36,272 nt of DNA from Lachnospiraceae bacterium. Lineage in GTDB: Bacteria; Bacillota; Clostridia; Lachnospirales; Lachnospiraceae. The stretch lies in contig JAFTVH010000183.1 in the NCBI GenBank assembly GCA_017465845.1, forward strand, positions 1-36,272. Direction: 5' to 3'. This document shows, in pieces, positions 1-9,226 of this stretch. Position numbers and translations under genes: made by a program. The notes beneath the pieces were generated by a model. It saw only the letters and a list, made by a program, of their open reading frames with translations. It was not told where the DNA came from and did no database searches. Each line of letters opens with the position of its first letter. Position 1 is the first letter of the stretch.

Positions 1-128
1 ACGTTTTACTTCGTATACCCTACACCAGCTATTTTCGTACCAGATACAGAGAAATGTCCATCTCCTTGGCTCATTCATCTGAGATATGAAACTGAAAATT
101 CCTTGAAAAATAAGGAAAAAACACTTGA
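1..128. other. Unassigned sequence upstream of the truncated permease
   Basis: Frame 1 on + is open from the window edge to a TAA at 130-132 (43 codons, containing the residues PDTEKCPSPW). I do not recognise this peptide as any family, and it is not the expected N-terminus of the ABC permease that follows. It could be the 3' end of a gene that starts outside the window, or noncoding DNA joined to the permease by a deletion. No ribosome binding site, terminator or repeat end is evident. Confidence 0.25.
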
Positions 129-905
129 CTAAATAGGGAGGGGATTACAGGAAGTCCCTGGGTTGGTCTGGATCATTTTGAAAGGTTTTTTTCTGCTTAC
201 AATTTTAAAACGCTGATATGGAATACATTAAGCATCAGTTTATATAGTTTGCTGGTAGGATTCCCCATTCCTATCATTTTTGCATTGATGCTAAATTACC
301 TGAATAATAAATACTTAAAGAAAACGATACAGATGGTATCTTATGCTCCACACTTTATTAGTACGGTTGTTATTTGCGGTATGCTTTCTATTTTTACCAA
401 TGCTGATACAGGTGTTTTCAATACACTACGTAATCTGGTAGGACTGGAATCGGTAGATTTTTTGGCTAAGGGGGAATGGTTCAAGTCTATTTATGTATGG
501 AGCGGCGTCTGGCAAGGTATGGGATGGAGCGCTATTATCTATATATCTGCGTTGGCCGGAGTGGATTATGAAATGCATGAAGCTGCCATTGTAGATGGAG
601 CCACTAAGATACAGAGAATGAGATATATTGATCTCCCATCTATTAAGCCAACGATTATAATGCTGCTGATTTTAAAATTCGGTTCTTTAATGGGTGTCGG
701 TTTTGAAAAAGTATTTCTTCTGCAAAACAGTTTAAATAAAAGCTATTCGGAGGTAATTTCCACTTATGTCTATAAAGTGGGACTGATTAATAGTGATTAT
801 GGATATTCTACAGCTGTCGGACTGTTTAACACGATTATCAATGTAATACTGTTGGTAGGAGCCAATACATTGAGCAAAAAGATAGCCGAAGAAAGTCTGT
901 TTTAG
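129..905 (+). pseudogene. ABC transporter permease, LplB type, 5'-truncated
   Basis: This is a membrane subunit of a carbohydrate ABC importer of the LplB/YtcP class. The frame can be read back from a TTG codon at 249 to codon 129 (just after a TGA at 126-128). The residues so gained (NREGITGSPWVGLDHFERFF...) match the conserved region that normally lies about 30-50 residues into LplB permeases. The family start, with the first membrane helix, is therefore missing and replaced by unrelated sequence. The rest is intact: several hydrophobic segments and the cytoplasmic EAA loop (EAAIVDGATKIQR), which contacts the ATPase. About 259 codons remain against about 300 expected. No good RBS/start pair precedes 249. 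It ends 14 nt before the partner permease, so the pair was an operon. Truncation is my inference from family knowledge; a functional short form cannot be excluded. Confidence 0.72.
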
Positions 906-919
906 AAAGGGGAGGCAGG

Positions 920-1828
920 ATGAACGTTTCAGAGAAAAAAATTAAACAGTCTTATTCAGATAAAATATTCGATATCGTAAATGTGACAATCATGCTGGTA
1001 TTGTTAATTATTTTTGCCTGGCCGCTTTGGTTTGTACTGATAGCATCTTTCAGCGATCCTAATGAGGTTTGGCTTGGAAATGTATTGCTTCTCCCGAAGA
1101 AAATCACATTGAATTCCTATGAAAAGTTGCTTGAGTATAAGAGCATTTGGATTGGATATGCTAATACCATTTTCTATACGGCAGTGGGAACTGTGATGAA
1201 TCTGGTAATGACGATTTGCTGTGCATATCCGCTTTCACAAAAGGATTTTAGACCAAGGAAGGTATTGCTGGCATTCATTATGTTCACGATGTATTTTGGC
1301 GGAGGATTGATTCCGACATATTTAGTAGTAAAAGATGTAGGATTGTTGGATACTCGTTGGGCAATGATCATCCCGGGTGTTCTTTCTGTTCACAATATGC
1401 TTATTATGCGGTCTTATTTTGTCAACAGCATACCATCTGAACTGAAGGAGGCGGCTACTCTGGACGGTGCCAACGCTGCGCAGTATCTGATAAAAGTGGT
1501 ATTGCCGTTGTCTAAGGCCAGCATTGCTGTTGTAGGACTTTATTATGGCGTAGCTCATTGGAACGATTATCGTTCTGCGTTGATATATCTGTACGATGAG
1601 AAGCTTTATCCATTGCAGTCAGTGTTGAGGGATCTTTTGATGTCCAGCAAATTAGCTTTAAGCAACGAAACCACAGAGGATCCGGCCATGATTGAGGCTT
1701 TGACAAAATTAGAGCAAACGTTAAAATACAGTGTTATTATTGTATCGTCAGTGCCTGTGCTATGTATATATCCGTTTATCCAGAAGTTTTTTGTAAAAGG
1801 TGTTATGGTTGGAAGCGTTAAAGGGTGA
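920..1828 (+). CDS. Carbohydrate ABC transporter permease, YtcP type
   Basis: Second membrane subunit of the LplB/YtcP-class sugar importer, which imports oligosaccharides together with a lipoprotein binding protein and an MsmX-like shared ATPase; neither of those is in the window. The protein has 302 residues, a normal length. A short cytoplasmic N-terminus is followed by six predicted membrane segments (the first near residues 20-45). The EAA loop starts at about residue 177 (EAATLDGANAAQYLIKVVLPL). The start ATG has a strong GGGGAGG site 6 nt upstream. It lies 14 nt after the LplB-type remnant and 46 nt before the rhamnosidase, in one transcription direction. Because its heterodimer partner appears truncated, this gene may no longer support transport. 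Substrate unknown; the neighbouring rhamnosidase suggests rhamnose-containing oligosaccharides. Confidence 0.9.
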   Translation: MNVSEKKIKQSYSDKIFDIVNVTIMLVLLIIFAWPLWFVLIASFSDPNEVWLGNVLLLPKKITLNSYEKLLEYKSIWIGYANTIFYTAVGTVMNLVMTICCAYPLSQKDFRPRKVLLAFIMFTMYFGGGLIPTYLVVKDVGLLDTRWAMIIPGVLSVHNMLIMRSYFVNSIPSELKEAATLDGANAAQYLIKVVLPLSKASIAVVGLYYGVAHWNDYRSALIYLYDEKLYPLQSVLRDLLMSSKLALSNETTEDPAMIEALTKLEQTLKYSVIIVSSVPVLCIYPFIQKFFVKGVMVGSVKG

Positions 1829-1874
1829 GTGTTCGTAGCTGATTAATTGGTACTGAGTGAAAGGAGTATGTATT

Positions 1875-4800
1875 ATGCATAGCACGGCAGTGTATGATTT
1901 GAGAGTATGTCTTCTCCATGAGCCTATGGGACTGGATATTCCTCCTGTTTTCAGTTGGAAGATGAAGTCAGATATAATCGGACAGAAGCAAAGCGCATAT
2001 ATGATCTCTCTCAAAAAGCAGGGAAGCAGAGAGGGTGAAGTTTGGAACAGCGGAAAGGTTATGTCCTCTGCTTCTGCATATATCGAGTGCGGTGCGCCCC
2101 TTGAGGCAGCAACTACTTATGAGTGGACGCTGACCGTATGGGACAAGGACGGCGTGGCGCTACCCGAGGAAAAAGCAACCTTTACAACAGGACTCCTGGC
2201 ATCGGGGTGGAATGGTGCACAGTGGATTACTGTTTTCGACGGCAAAGAGCAGTACCAGGAAATTACCAAGTACACAGTGGAGATTCCGGCGATTATTGCC
2301 GGTATGGAAGGAAATTTCCTTGTAGCATCGGGTGACAGAAATGGATATTACCGATTTTCGATAAGGATTAATGATAAAGGTGTCTCTCTTATTCCCTATA
2401 AATTTGAGAACAATGACTACTATGTTTGTAAAGAGGGAGGGGTTGATTATACAGATCTGCTGAATATTGATCTTGCTACAATAAGAGATAGGGAGTTCTT
2501 ATATCGCTTTGACATAACCCCTGAAAAAATCTCTGTTTACATCAATGATGTACTGATTCAAAATGTAGAAATTACTGATGATATGCCAAAGCCTGTCATA
2601 GGTGCACCCGGTGTACATATTCCCGGTGGCGCCGGACGTCCGACGATGATTGTCGGCAGAATGACCGTCAAGGAAACCGCCACGGGAAGATTGCTTTACG
2701 ATTATGACTTTAATAAGGAAAATCATTTCCCCTGCGGATATGTGGAAAACGGAAAAGTAAGAAGTTCATGCTCGGGCAGACTTTTCCCAAAGGCGCCTTC
2801 TTTTGTTGTAAGAAAAGAGTTTGAATGTAAAAAGCAGCCTGTTGACGCAAAACTTTTTGTGTCGGGTCTTGGTGTATTTTGTGCCTATTTTAACGGTGAG
2901 CGTACCTATAACATAGTGGATGGTGAGAAGAAGTACTACGAGCTTACCCCCGGTAATACCGAAACGACCAGACGCCGTCACTACTTTACATATGATCTTG
3001 CGGATGTAATAGTAAAGGGGAAAAACACCTTGGCTGCTGCGGTAAGTTCCGGCTGGTGGTCTGACATGGTAAGTACTTGCCATGGAAATCAGAATGGTTT
3101 CATGGCAAAGCTTATCGTCCGTTATGAGGATGGTGAGGAGCAAGTTGTTGTTACTGATAGTACTTGGAGATACGATGTAGAGAGTTGTCCCTTCGGCTAC
3201 TGCTCCATTTTCTCTGGCGAAATTTATGATGCAACAAAGCCTATGGACTTTGCCTTTACGGGTTATGACGATAGTGCCTGGACATCCGTAAAGATATGCA
3301 GAGAATTCCACGGGGAGGTGACGTCGGGCATCAAGGGTGCAGTTTACAACAGAACTGATCTGGAGCATCAGCCTGTGGGCGCCACAATTTATGACGGTAC
3401 TCATGGTGAAACAGAGGACGAATTCGGAACGATTAATGTAATAAAGACATATACATTTGATGGAAAATCTTCCGGGTTCGAGTTATATCCCGGCGAAACG
3501 GCGGTGGTTGATTTTGGTTATAACTGCGCAGGAAGAGAAACATTTACAGTGATTGCAGAAAAGGGAACAAAGATAACCGTATACCACGGTGAAGCACTGA
3601 ATGATTGCAACGGTCTGAAATCAAGATGGAACAGTGGTCCCGAGGGATCGGTTTGGAGAAAGAATATGGAGGACATCTCTCCTGCGGTAACCGAGTACAC
3701 TTGCTGTGAGGGCGAACAATATTACCATCCGCTATTTAGTTACTACGGTTTTAGATACATACAGATAACCGCCGACAGACATGTTACATTTAAGAAGCTT
3801 ACATATCAGGTTCTGTCATCGGTTATAAATGACAGCGGTCATATCAGTACGGGAGTTGAGGACGTAAACAAGCTTATAGACAATGCTCGCAGAGGATTGC
3901 TTTCAAACTATCTGTCTGTTCCTACCGATTGCCCCCAGCGCGCAGAGCGTGTGGGATGGACTGCTGATACACAGGTATTCACGAAAACAGCGGCGTACTA
4001 TACCACTGATACCAAGACATTCCTTGAAAAGTGGCTGGTAGACTTGAGAGACTGTCAGAAGGATGACGGTCAGTATATGAATGGCTGTCCGAGAGGACGG
4101 TGTGGCGGCTCGACGGGAACATTTGGCTGGGCAGATGCAGGTGTATTTGTACCTTATTATCTTTATAAAATGTATGGCGATAAGAATATTATTAGCGAGT
4201 GCTATGAATCTATGCAGAAGTATGTTGACGGTTTCCTTGCATCTACCAACAAGAAGGGCGCGAACATAAGATACGGCGACTGGCTCAGTTCTATGGGCAA
4301 TGATGAGGAAATGAGATATCTTTTGGCTGTTGCATATTACGCTTGGGTTGCAAAATACATGGCTGAAATGGCAGATATTATCGGCAGGCAGGAGGATGCG
4401 GAGAGATACAGAGAGGTTTATCGTATTGAGAAGGAATACTTTAATGAGATGTACGTAAACGATGATGGAAATCTTAAGTACATGATTCAGGTTACCGTTC
4501 TCACGGCACTCCATCTTGATCTGATCGATGACAAGGAAACAGTGAAGCGTTATGTGAAATATCTTGAGGATTCTGCAAGATCCGGTGGTTACAAGGTGCA
4601 AACAGGCTTCCTTGGAACTGCTATGGTATTGCCGGTACTCAGTCGTTTCGGACTGACAGACACAGCGTACAAAATGTTGCTTTGCTGTGAGAGACCTTCC
4701 TGGCTTTACTCTATAACACAGGGAGCTACCACTGTTTGGGAGCATTGGGATGCATATACAGAGCAGAAGGGATATGTGCATTCTGTAATTTCTCTGAACC

Positions 4801-5177
4801 ACTACTCATTCGGCGCAGTTGTTGAATGGATTTATAGTTATGTGGCAGGTATCAAGCCCGACAATGCTTTCGTAAAATTTACGGTAGAGCCCGAGCCTAA
4901 CAGACTTCTTGGGGAGGTAAGTGTTGAGTATGAGTCAATCAACGGTCGAATTGCTTCTGCCTGGAAGTATGAGGGTGACATATTGTCTTTTGAAATTGAA
5001 ATTCCGGCTAATACAACCGCAAGCGTGAAGCTGCCCTGTTCGGCAGAGTCCATTGTATCAGCAAATGGCGGTATGCTCACGGATATGAAAGGTGCTGCGG
5101 ATATTGTTAATGGAAAAGACTTTATTCGGTTTGAGGCACAGAGCGGAAAATATGTGATCTGCGTAAAGGCCCATTGA
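1875..5177 (+). CDS. Alpha-L-rhamnosidase, GH78 family
   Basis: Predicted to hydrolyse terminal alpha-L-rhamnose from plant glycans or rhamnosylated metabolites. The chosen ATG at 1875 has AAAGGAG 8 nt upstream; an in-frame GTG at 1857 has no RBS. The protein has 1100 residues and no signal peptide, so it is probably cytoplasmic and acts on imported oligosaccharides. N-terminal beta-sandwich regions (about 1-330) precede the rhamnosidase N domain and the (alpha/alpha)6 catalytic barrel. The family motif DCPQRAERVGWTAD begins at D685; E691 is the likely general acid and D698 is conserved. A second motif, TTVWEHWD, has E956 as the likely general base. The C-terminus (about 1000-1100) is a beta-sandwich. 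The N-terminal part includes a LamG/laminin-like stretch (about 130-280) that is longer than in minimal GH78 enzymes. Linkage preference cannot be read from sequence. Confidence 0.92.
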   Translation: MHSTAVYDLRVCLLHEPMGLDIPPVFSWKMKSDIIGQKQSAYMISLKKQGSREGEVWNSGKVMSSASAYIECGAPLEAATTYEWTLTVWDKDGVALPEEKATFTTGLLASGWNGAQWITVFDGKEQYQEITKYTVEIPAIIAGMEGNFLVASGDRNGYYRFSIRINDKGVSLIPYKFENNDYYVCKEGGVDYTDLLNIDLATIRDREFLYRFDITPEKISVYINDVLIQNVEITDDMPKPVIGAPGVHIPGGAGRPTMIVGRMTVKETATGRLLYDYDFNKENHFPCGYVENGKVRSSCSGRLFPKAPSFVVRKEFECKKQPVDAKLFVSGLGVFCAYFNGERTYNIVDGEKKYYELTPGNTETTRRRHYFTYDLADVIVKGKNTLAAAVSSGWWSDMVSTCHGNQNGFMAKLIVRYEDGEEQVVVTDSTWRYDVESCPFGYCSIFSGEIYDATKPMDFAFTGYDDSAWTSVKICREFHGEVTSGIKGAVYNRTDLEHQPVGATIYDGTHGETEDEFGTINVIKTYTFDGKSSGFELYPGETAVVDFGYNCAGRETFTVIAEKGTKITVYHGEALNDCNGLKSRWNSGPEGSVWRKNMEDISPAVTEYTCCEGEQYYHPLFSYYGFRYIQITADRHVTFKKLTYQVLSSVINDSGHISTGVEDVNKLIDNARRGLLSNYLSVPTDCPQRAERVGWTADTQVFTKTAAYYTTDTKTFLEKWLVDLRDCQKDDGQYMNGCPRGRCGGSTGTFGWADAGVFVPYYLYKMYGDKNIISECYESMQKYVDGFLASTNKKGANIRYGDWLSSMGNDEEMRYLLAVAYYAWVAKYMAEMADIIGRQEDAERYREVYRIEKEYFNEMYVNDDGNLKYMIQVTVLTALHLDLIDDKETVKRYVKYLEDSARSGGYKVQTGFLGTAMVLPVLSRFGLTDTAYKMLLCCERPSWLYSITQGATTVWEHWDAYTEQKGYVHSVISLNHYSFGAVVEWIYSYVAGIKPDNAFVKFTVEPEPNRLLGEVSVEYESINGRIASAWKYEGDILSFEIEIPANTTASVKLPCSAESIVSANGGMLTDMKGAADIVNGKDFIRFEAQSGKYVICVKAH

Positions 5178-5219
5178 AGAAAAAAGCAGATGTTGTGTAT
5201 CTGGGAGAGGAATAATAAT

Positions 5220-6767
5220 ATGAAAAAAAAGATTACGTTTTGCCTTATGGCAAATTTTCTGGTCTCGTTTCTGCTGCTCGGCTGCAATGGAAGCACAGAT
5301 GGTACAAAGGCGCCTGGAAGCGGAGAACAAACTACAGCAGAGTCGACGGAAGAACAGATTCTCATGCAGGATTCTTTCGACAGCGAAAATGACGATGCAG
5401 GTGACAGCGTCATGTTAGCTGGCATTCCATTGGAAGAATACAACGTGGTATACACATACCAAACTAAGGATGCTGCTGAGACATTAGTGCAGCATTTCGG
5501 AGAGAAATTTGGCTGCGTCATGAGCATCGGAACGGATGCGCAAACTGAGAAGGGGCAGTATGAAATCATTCTCGGATCGACTTCACGCAAAAAAATGGAC
5601 ATGAAATCGTTTTATGAATACGATATCACGGTGGACGGTACGACAATATACATTAACGGTTACGATACCTACGCCTATTCGCAGGCCATTTTGACGATCA
5701 GTAAAGCCATTGAAGCTGAAAACGGAATATTGAGCGATCTGGCCGTGCTCCAGACCGGCTATACGCTACCCGACCGGGAAGAGTATATTGCCGATCCTTC
5801 ATTGCTCTACATGCGTTGGGATATCGAATGGGAAACTCCCGATTGGCTTCTTGATTATGATGCGCGCAAGAATGCCCTGCTTAGTGGAGGTGCCGGACGG
5901 ATGATGTCCATTTCTCACCGCGCTGACTGGCAGTATTACCCGGAAAACAGTATTGAATCGATTATCAGTTGTTATTATCTTGGGGTCGACATTCTCGAAC
6001 TGGACGTTCGGCCTACCAAGGATGGTGTTCTTATACTTATGCATGATGGTACATTGACGCGTATGACCAATGCTGCAGACTACATCGGTAAGGACGGTTA
6101 TCCGAATTCGAATAAGGTGGCTGATTGGACTTATGAACAAATTCAGACACTCTGCCTCAAAGAAGGCCAGGGGGGCAGTGACGGCAAATTGACTCCGTTC
6201 CGTGTCGCTACGCTGGAGGAGGCGCTGACTGTATGCAAGGATCGGATGTTCATAGTCCCTGACAAGCAGGATTATTGGAAATACATAGACACCGACGAAG
6301 TTATGGCTTCCTCCGGCAGCGCCTATCTTTACAATGACATGGTAAAGACAGGTAACTACGAATCGATACTGATTTCCTATGGTGTGTCTTCGGCCGAAGA
6401 AGGTTGCCTCATTCAGAAGCAGATTTATGAAAAATCGGGGGTTGTGCCACTTATCTACATCCGATGCGCTGAATGGAGTCTTGCTATTAATCTGGAATAC
6501 TTCACACTCAACGCCGAGCCTGATTCGTATTTGCTGCAGCTTAACGGTTCATTTCCCATTGGTAATGCCGACAGTTACCGGGAACGTATCACTGCCCTTA
6601 GCCGGGATGTGTCGGTTGGTGTATGGACAATCGATGATGTAATTGACACTGAACAGGGCTGGACCATAGCACAAAATGCCGGAATTGATATACTTATGAC
6701 CAATCATTCCCATGAATTTGTGGAGTTTATTGTGCGTGATTATGAGGCGAAGAAGGGCGCTGAGTGA
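5220..6767 (+). CDS. Lipoprotein glycerophosphodiester phosphodiesterase
   Basis: Predicted surface lipoprotein that cleaves glycerophosphodiesters to an alcohol and glycerol-3-phosphate. The ATG at 5220 follows GGAGAGG; an upstream in-frame start at 5190 would bury the signal peptide. The signal sequence ends in a lipobox LLGC with C22. Residues about 60-180 look like the small beta-alpha domain found at the N-terminus of some glycosidases (GH20b/GH67N-like: 'EIILGSTSR', 'YINGYDTYAYSQAI'). The GDPD domain runs from about 228 to 510. It has catalytic H233 in HRAD, metal ligands E260 and D262 in LELDVRPTKDG, and H275-D276. A C-terminal VWTIDD motif closes the barrel. It lies 42 nt after the rhamnosidase. 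The unusual N-domain pairing suggests a glycan-linked phosphodiester substrate, but this is inference. Confidence 0.87.
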   Translation: MKKKITFCLMANFLVSFLLLGCNGSTDGTKAPGSGEQTTAESTEEQILMQDSFDSENDDAGDSVMLAGIPLEEYNVVYTYQTKDAAETLVQHFGEKFGCVMSIGTDAQTEKGQYEIILGSTSRKKMDMKSFYEYDITVDGTTIYINGYDTYAYSQAILTISKAIEAENGILSDLAVLQTGYTLPDREEYIADPSLLYMRWDIEWETPDWLLDYDARKNALLSGGAGRMMSISHRADWQYYPENSIESIISCYYLGVDILELDVRPTKDGVLILMHDGTLTRMTNAADYIGKDGYPNSNKVADWTYEQIQTLCLKEGQGGSDGKLTPFRVATLEEALTVCKDRMFIVPDKQDYWKYIDTDEVMASSGSAYLYNDMVKTGNYESILISYGVSSAEEGCLIQKQIYEKSGVVPLIYIRCAEWSLAINLEYFTLNAEPDSYLLQLNGSFPIGNADSYRERITALSRDVSVGVWTIDDVIDTEQGWTIAQNAGIDILMTNHSHEFVEFIVRDYEAKKGAE

Positions 6768-6846
6768 GGACGAATTTGGTTATAGATGTGCCCGGTAATA
6801 TTCACTCACTCAAAGCAGAAAAATAATTCGAGGAGAAAAGAAGGAT

Positions 6847-7641
6847 ATGTTTGACTTTCACATGCACTCGTTAGTCTCCGGAGACAGTCAGGCATCACCG
6901 GAGGATATGGTTGCTGCAGCAGAAGCAGCAGGTCTGAAGGAAATATGTTTTACGGATCATATGGACTGTAAGATTGGACTAAAAGAAACAAATGTGTTTA
7001 CACAGGAAAGCTATCAAAAGGCTTATGAGAATCTCCGGTCTGAGAAGGTTGTGATTCGGTTCGGTATGGAGTTTGGAATGATGATGAATAACCGGGAAAG
7101 GTTTCTTCAGGAAGTTGCAAAGCGTGATTACGATTTTATAATCGGCTCATTGCATAACATTGGAAGCTGTAATGTATATTATCAGTCTTTCAATGAAGGG
7201 AAAACGCAGGAACAGGTGTATGCCTATTATTTAGAGAGTGTGCTTGAATGTCTGGAAGTACACAGGGACTTTCATGTGTTGGGACATATGACATTTCCTA
7301 CCAAGGCAGCAAAAAATCCTGAACATACCCCATATACCATGGAAAAGTACGGAGATTTAGCGGAAGAAATTTTCAAAAAGCTGACTACTATGGGCATTGG
7401 TCTGGAAGTCAACACAAGCGGAATAAAATCCAGCGGACAGCCGATTCCGCCTCTTGATTTTGTGAAGAGATATGTTGAGATGGGCGGTGAAATTATTACA
7501 ATCGGGTCAGATGCACATAAACCGGAACAGGTCGGAAATTATGTGTTTGAAACATTGCAAAGATTAAAAGAGATCACTCCGTGGATATGTACGTTTGCTG
7601 AAGGAAAACCGAAATTTCATAGGATAGATTCTTTGTGTTGA
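6847..7641 (+). CDS. PHP-domain phosphatase, histidinol-phosphatase (HisJ) family
   Basis: Metal-dependent phosphoesterase of the PHP superfamily, 264 residues, the usual size. The ATG follows a GAGGAG-containing purine-rich site. Metal-binding motifs are present: HMH at residues 5-7, FTDH near 37-40, GSLHNIG, VLGHMTFP and GSDAHKPEQVG near the C-terminus. No signal peptide, so cytoplasmic. HisJ members hydrolyse histidinol phosphate, but no other histidine genes are nearby. Its position after a glycerophosphodiesterase and before a TIM-barrel sugar-isomerase-like gene makes a role in dephosphorylating a sugar or polyol phosphate at least as likely. The family is clear; the substrate is not. 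Confidence 0.85.
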   Translation: MFDFHMHSLVSGDSQASPEDMVAAAEAAGLKEICFTDHMDCKIGLKETNVFTQESYQKAYENLRSEKVVIRFGMEFGMMMNNRERFLQEVAKRDYDFIIGSLHNIGSCNVYYQSFNEGKTQEQVYAYYLESVLECLEVHRDFHVLGHMTFPTKAAKNPEHTPYTMEKYGDLAEEIFKKLTTMGIGLEVNTSGIKSSGQPIPPLDFVKRYVEMGGEIITIGSDAHKPEQVGNYVFETLQRLKEITPWICTFAEGKPKFHRIDSLC

Positions 7642-7715
7642 GGCAGCACTTTCAGAAAGAATAGTAAAAGAAAAAATAGCAAAAACAAAAATTGCAAAAG
7701 AAGGAGGAGATGACT

Positions 7716-8561
7716 ATGAATCGTCTGGTATTTTCTGCATATGCAATTAATTATCGGGAGTATGACAGGTTGAAAAAGCTATTGGATGCATGCAGCTTTG
7801 CAAATATGGGAGCGGAGCTTAATATGTTTACAAAAACATCAAGCTTTCCGGAGTTTATGGATGAGTTGGCAACGGTGAGTGATAAGTTCGCCCCTTACTA
7901 TGTGACCTTTCATGGTCCTTTTAAAGAGTTGGAGGCTACCAGTCCTCTGGACAGTGAGGCTCATGCGATTATGGTAGAGGGTTATAAACAGGCATTTCAG
8001 TTCTGCAAAGATTTTTCTGCACATGGAATTGTAATGCATACAAACGAAAAGATTCAACTTACCGATGAAAATTCTGCATTGAAAAACAATTGTATTGCAA
8101 CCATTAAGGAAATCGGAGAGATAGCCCAAACTGCAGGAGTTAAACTTCAAGTAGAAAATGTGGGTTTCCCCTTAAATAAAAATGTGTTATTTCCAATGGA
8201 GGACTTTATTCAGCTTTTTGATGAGATTCCCGATGATATCGGCTGTCTGATTGATGTAGGTCATGCATTTGCTAACAATTGGGATTTGGCAGAGTTGATC
8301 AAACGACTTGGAACAAGAATTACTTCTTACCATATTCACAATAATGATGGTGTACATGATTCTCACCGGATGATTTTTGAAGAGGGGTTGTACTACAGCA
8401 AGGAGGATTGGAAGAAGCTGTTTGTGGTGATGGAAAAATATTCACCTGATGCGGACTGGATTCTGGAGTATTCTCCAAAGAATGACATTACGGTAGAGAA
8501 TGTTGTTGGGGAGGTAAAAGAAATTTTGGCTATGCTTGACATGACACCAAAAGCCGAGTGA
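7716..8561 (+). CDS. Sugar phosphate isomerase/epimerase family TIM-barrel protein
   Basis: Member of the xylose isomerase-like/AP endonuclease 2 TIM-barrel superfamily, 281 residues. ATG 7716 is preferred: AAGGAGGAG lies 8 nt upstream, whereas ATG 7710 is too close and TTG 7692 lies before the RBS. Strand-end residues typical of metal coordination are visible: YVTFHG, IVMHTNEK, LQVENVG, CLIDVGHAF, SYHIHNNDG followed by a DSH motif, and WILEYS near the end. Such proteins isomerise or epimerise sugars, inositols or keto-sugars. It is the last intact gene of the + carbohydrate block, 74 nt after the PHP phosphatase across a purine-rich spacer. An AP endonuclease role is less likely given the neighbours. 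Confidence 0.8.
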   Translation: MNRLVFSAYAINYREYDRLKKLLDACSFANMGAELNMFTKTSSFPEFMDELATVSDKFAPYYVTFHGPFKELEATSPLDSEAHAIMVEGYKQAFQFCKDFSAHGIVMHTNEKIQLTDENSALKNNCIATIKEIGEIAQTAGVKLQVENVGFPLNKNVLFPMEDFIQLFDEIPDDIGCLIDVGHAFANNWDLAELIKRLGTRITSYHIHNNDGVHDSHRMIFEEGLYYSKEDWKKLFVVMEKYSPDADWILEYSPKNDITVENVVGEVKEILAMLDMTPKAE

Positions 8562-8600
8562 AATAAAGTTAGACTTTAGAATTCTCGGAGGTGATTGCTT

Positions 8601-9087
8601 ATGTATATCAACAGACATCTGGAAAAACAGGTATTAGAAGTATCTCATTACTATCCTGTTGTCATGGTATGCGGGCAGAGACAGGTCGGAAAGTCTACAA
8701 TTCTACTTTATGGATACAGGACTCGTTGCATATTTGTGTCGTTGGCCAAGTGCAGCGACCATTGAAAATGGTGCAATGGATGGAGCCTTTTTGGAAACTT
8801 ATGTGGTGACTGAAATCATAAAGAGCTATTATAATGTAGGAAAGCAGTCCGATCTATATTATTATCGTGATGTAGATGATAAAGAAATTGATCTTTTAGT
8901 CGTGGAGGGTGATAAGATTTATCCCATAGAGATTAAGAAGGGAAAAGTGCCGAAGCATCCGGATAAGAATTTCAGTGTTTTGAATAAATTTAAACTGGAG
9001 ATTCAGCCGGGAATCATTCTTTGTATGAGTGACGAACTGATTCCTTTTAATAGGGAATCCTGGTATTGTCCAATATCTGTGTTGTAA
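8601..9087 (+). pseudogene. AAA ATPase / DUF4143 protein, internally deleted
   Basis: Remnant of the common ATP-binding protein with an N-terminal AAA_14 domain and a C-terminal DUF4143 nuclease-like domain (about 400 residues when intact). ATG 8601 follows a CGGAGGTG site, and the frame reads the normal N-terminus through the Walker A motif GQRQVGKST. Right after this the frame is wrong. From about 8697 a different frame gives the C-terminal half, FYFMDTGLVAYL... through ETYVVTEIIKSYY, LYYYRD, DKEIDLLVVEG and YPIEIKKGK. About 240 residues between the two parts are missing and the junction causes a frameshift, so no full product can be made. The remaining termini are well conserved, suggesting a fairly recent deletion. 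Confidence 0.85.
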
Positions 9088-9105
9088 AAAATGTATGTGG
9101 AGTAA

Positions 9106-9142
9106 AGCCCTGCAAGAGCGGAGAGTTCTTGCAGGGCTATTT
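9106..9142. terminator. Bidirectional intrinsic terminator
   Basis: A perfect 12-bp stem (AGCCCTGCAAGA at 9106-9117 with its complement at 9127-9138) encloses a 9-nt loop. ATTTT follows on + and TTTACT on -. It lies between the DUF4143 remnant (+) and the convergent hcp operon (-) and probably ends both. Confidence 0.82.
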
Positions 9143-9226
9143 TCCTTCAAGGGGGCAACTCCGATTGGTTCAGATACGCGGTTGATGTCGTTCCCAATTA
9201 TTATAGCCGGGCGACAGACCTTTTGT

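Noticed and set aside
3903-4802. Long open frame on - inside the rhamnosidase gene
   Set aside because: It is antisense to a well-supported GH78 gene, has no RBS, and its protein resembles no family.
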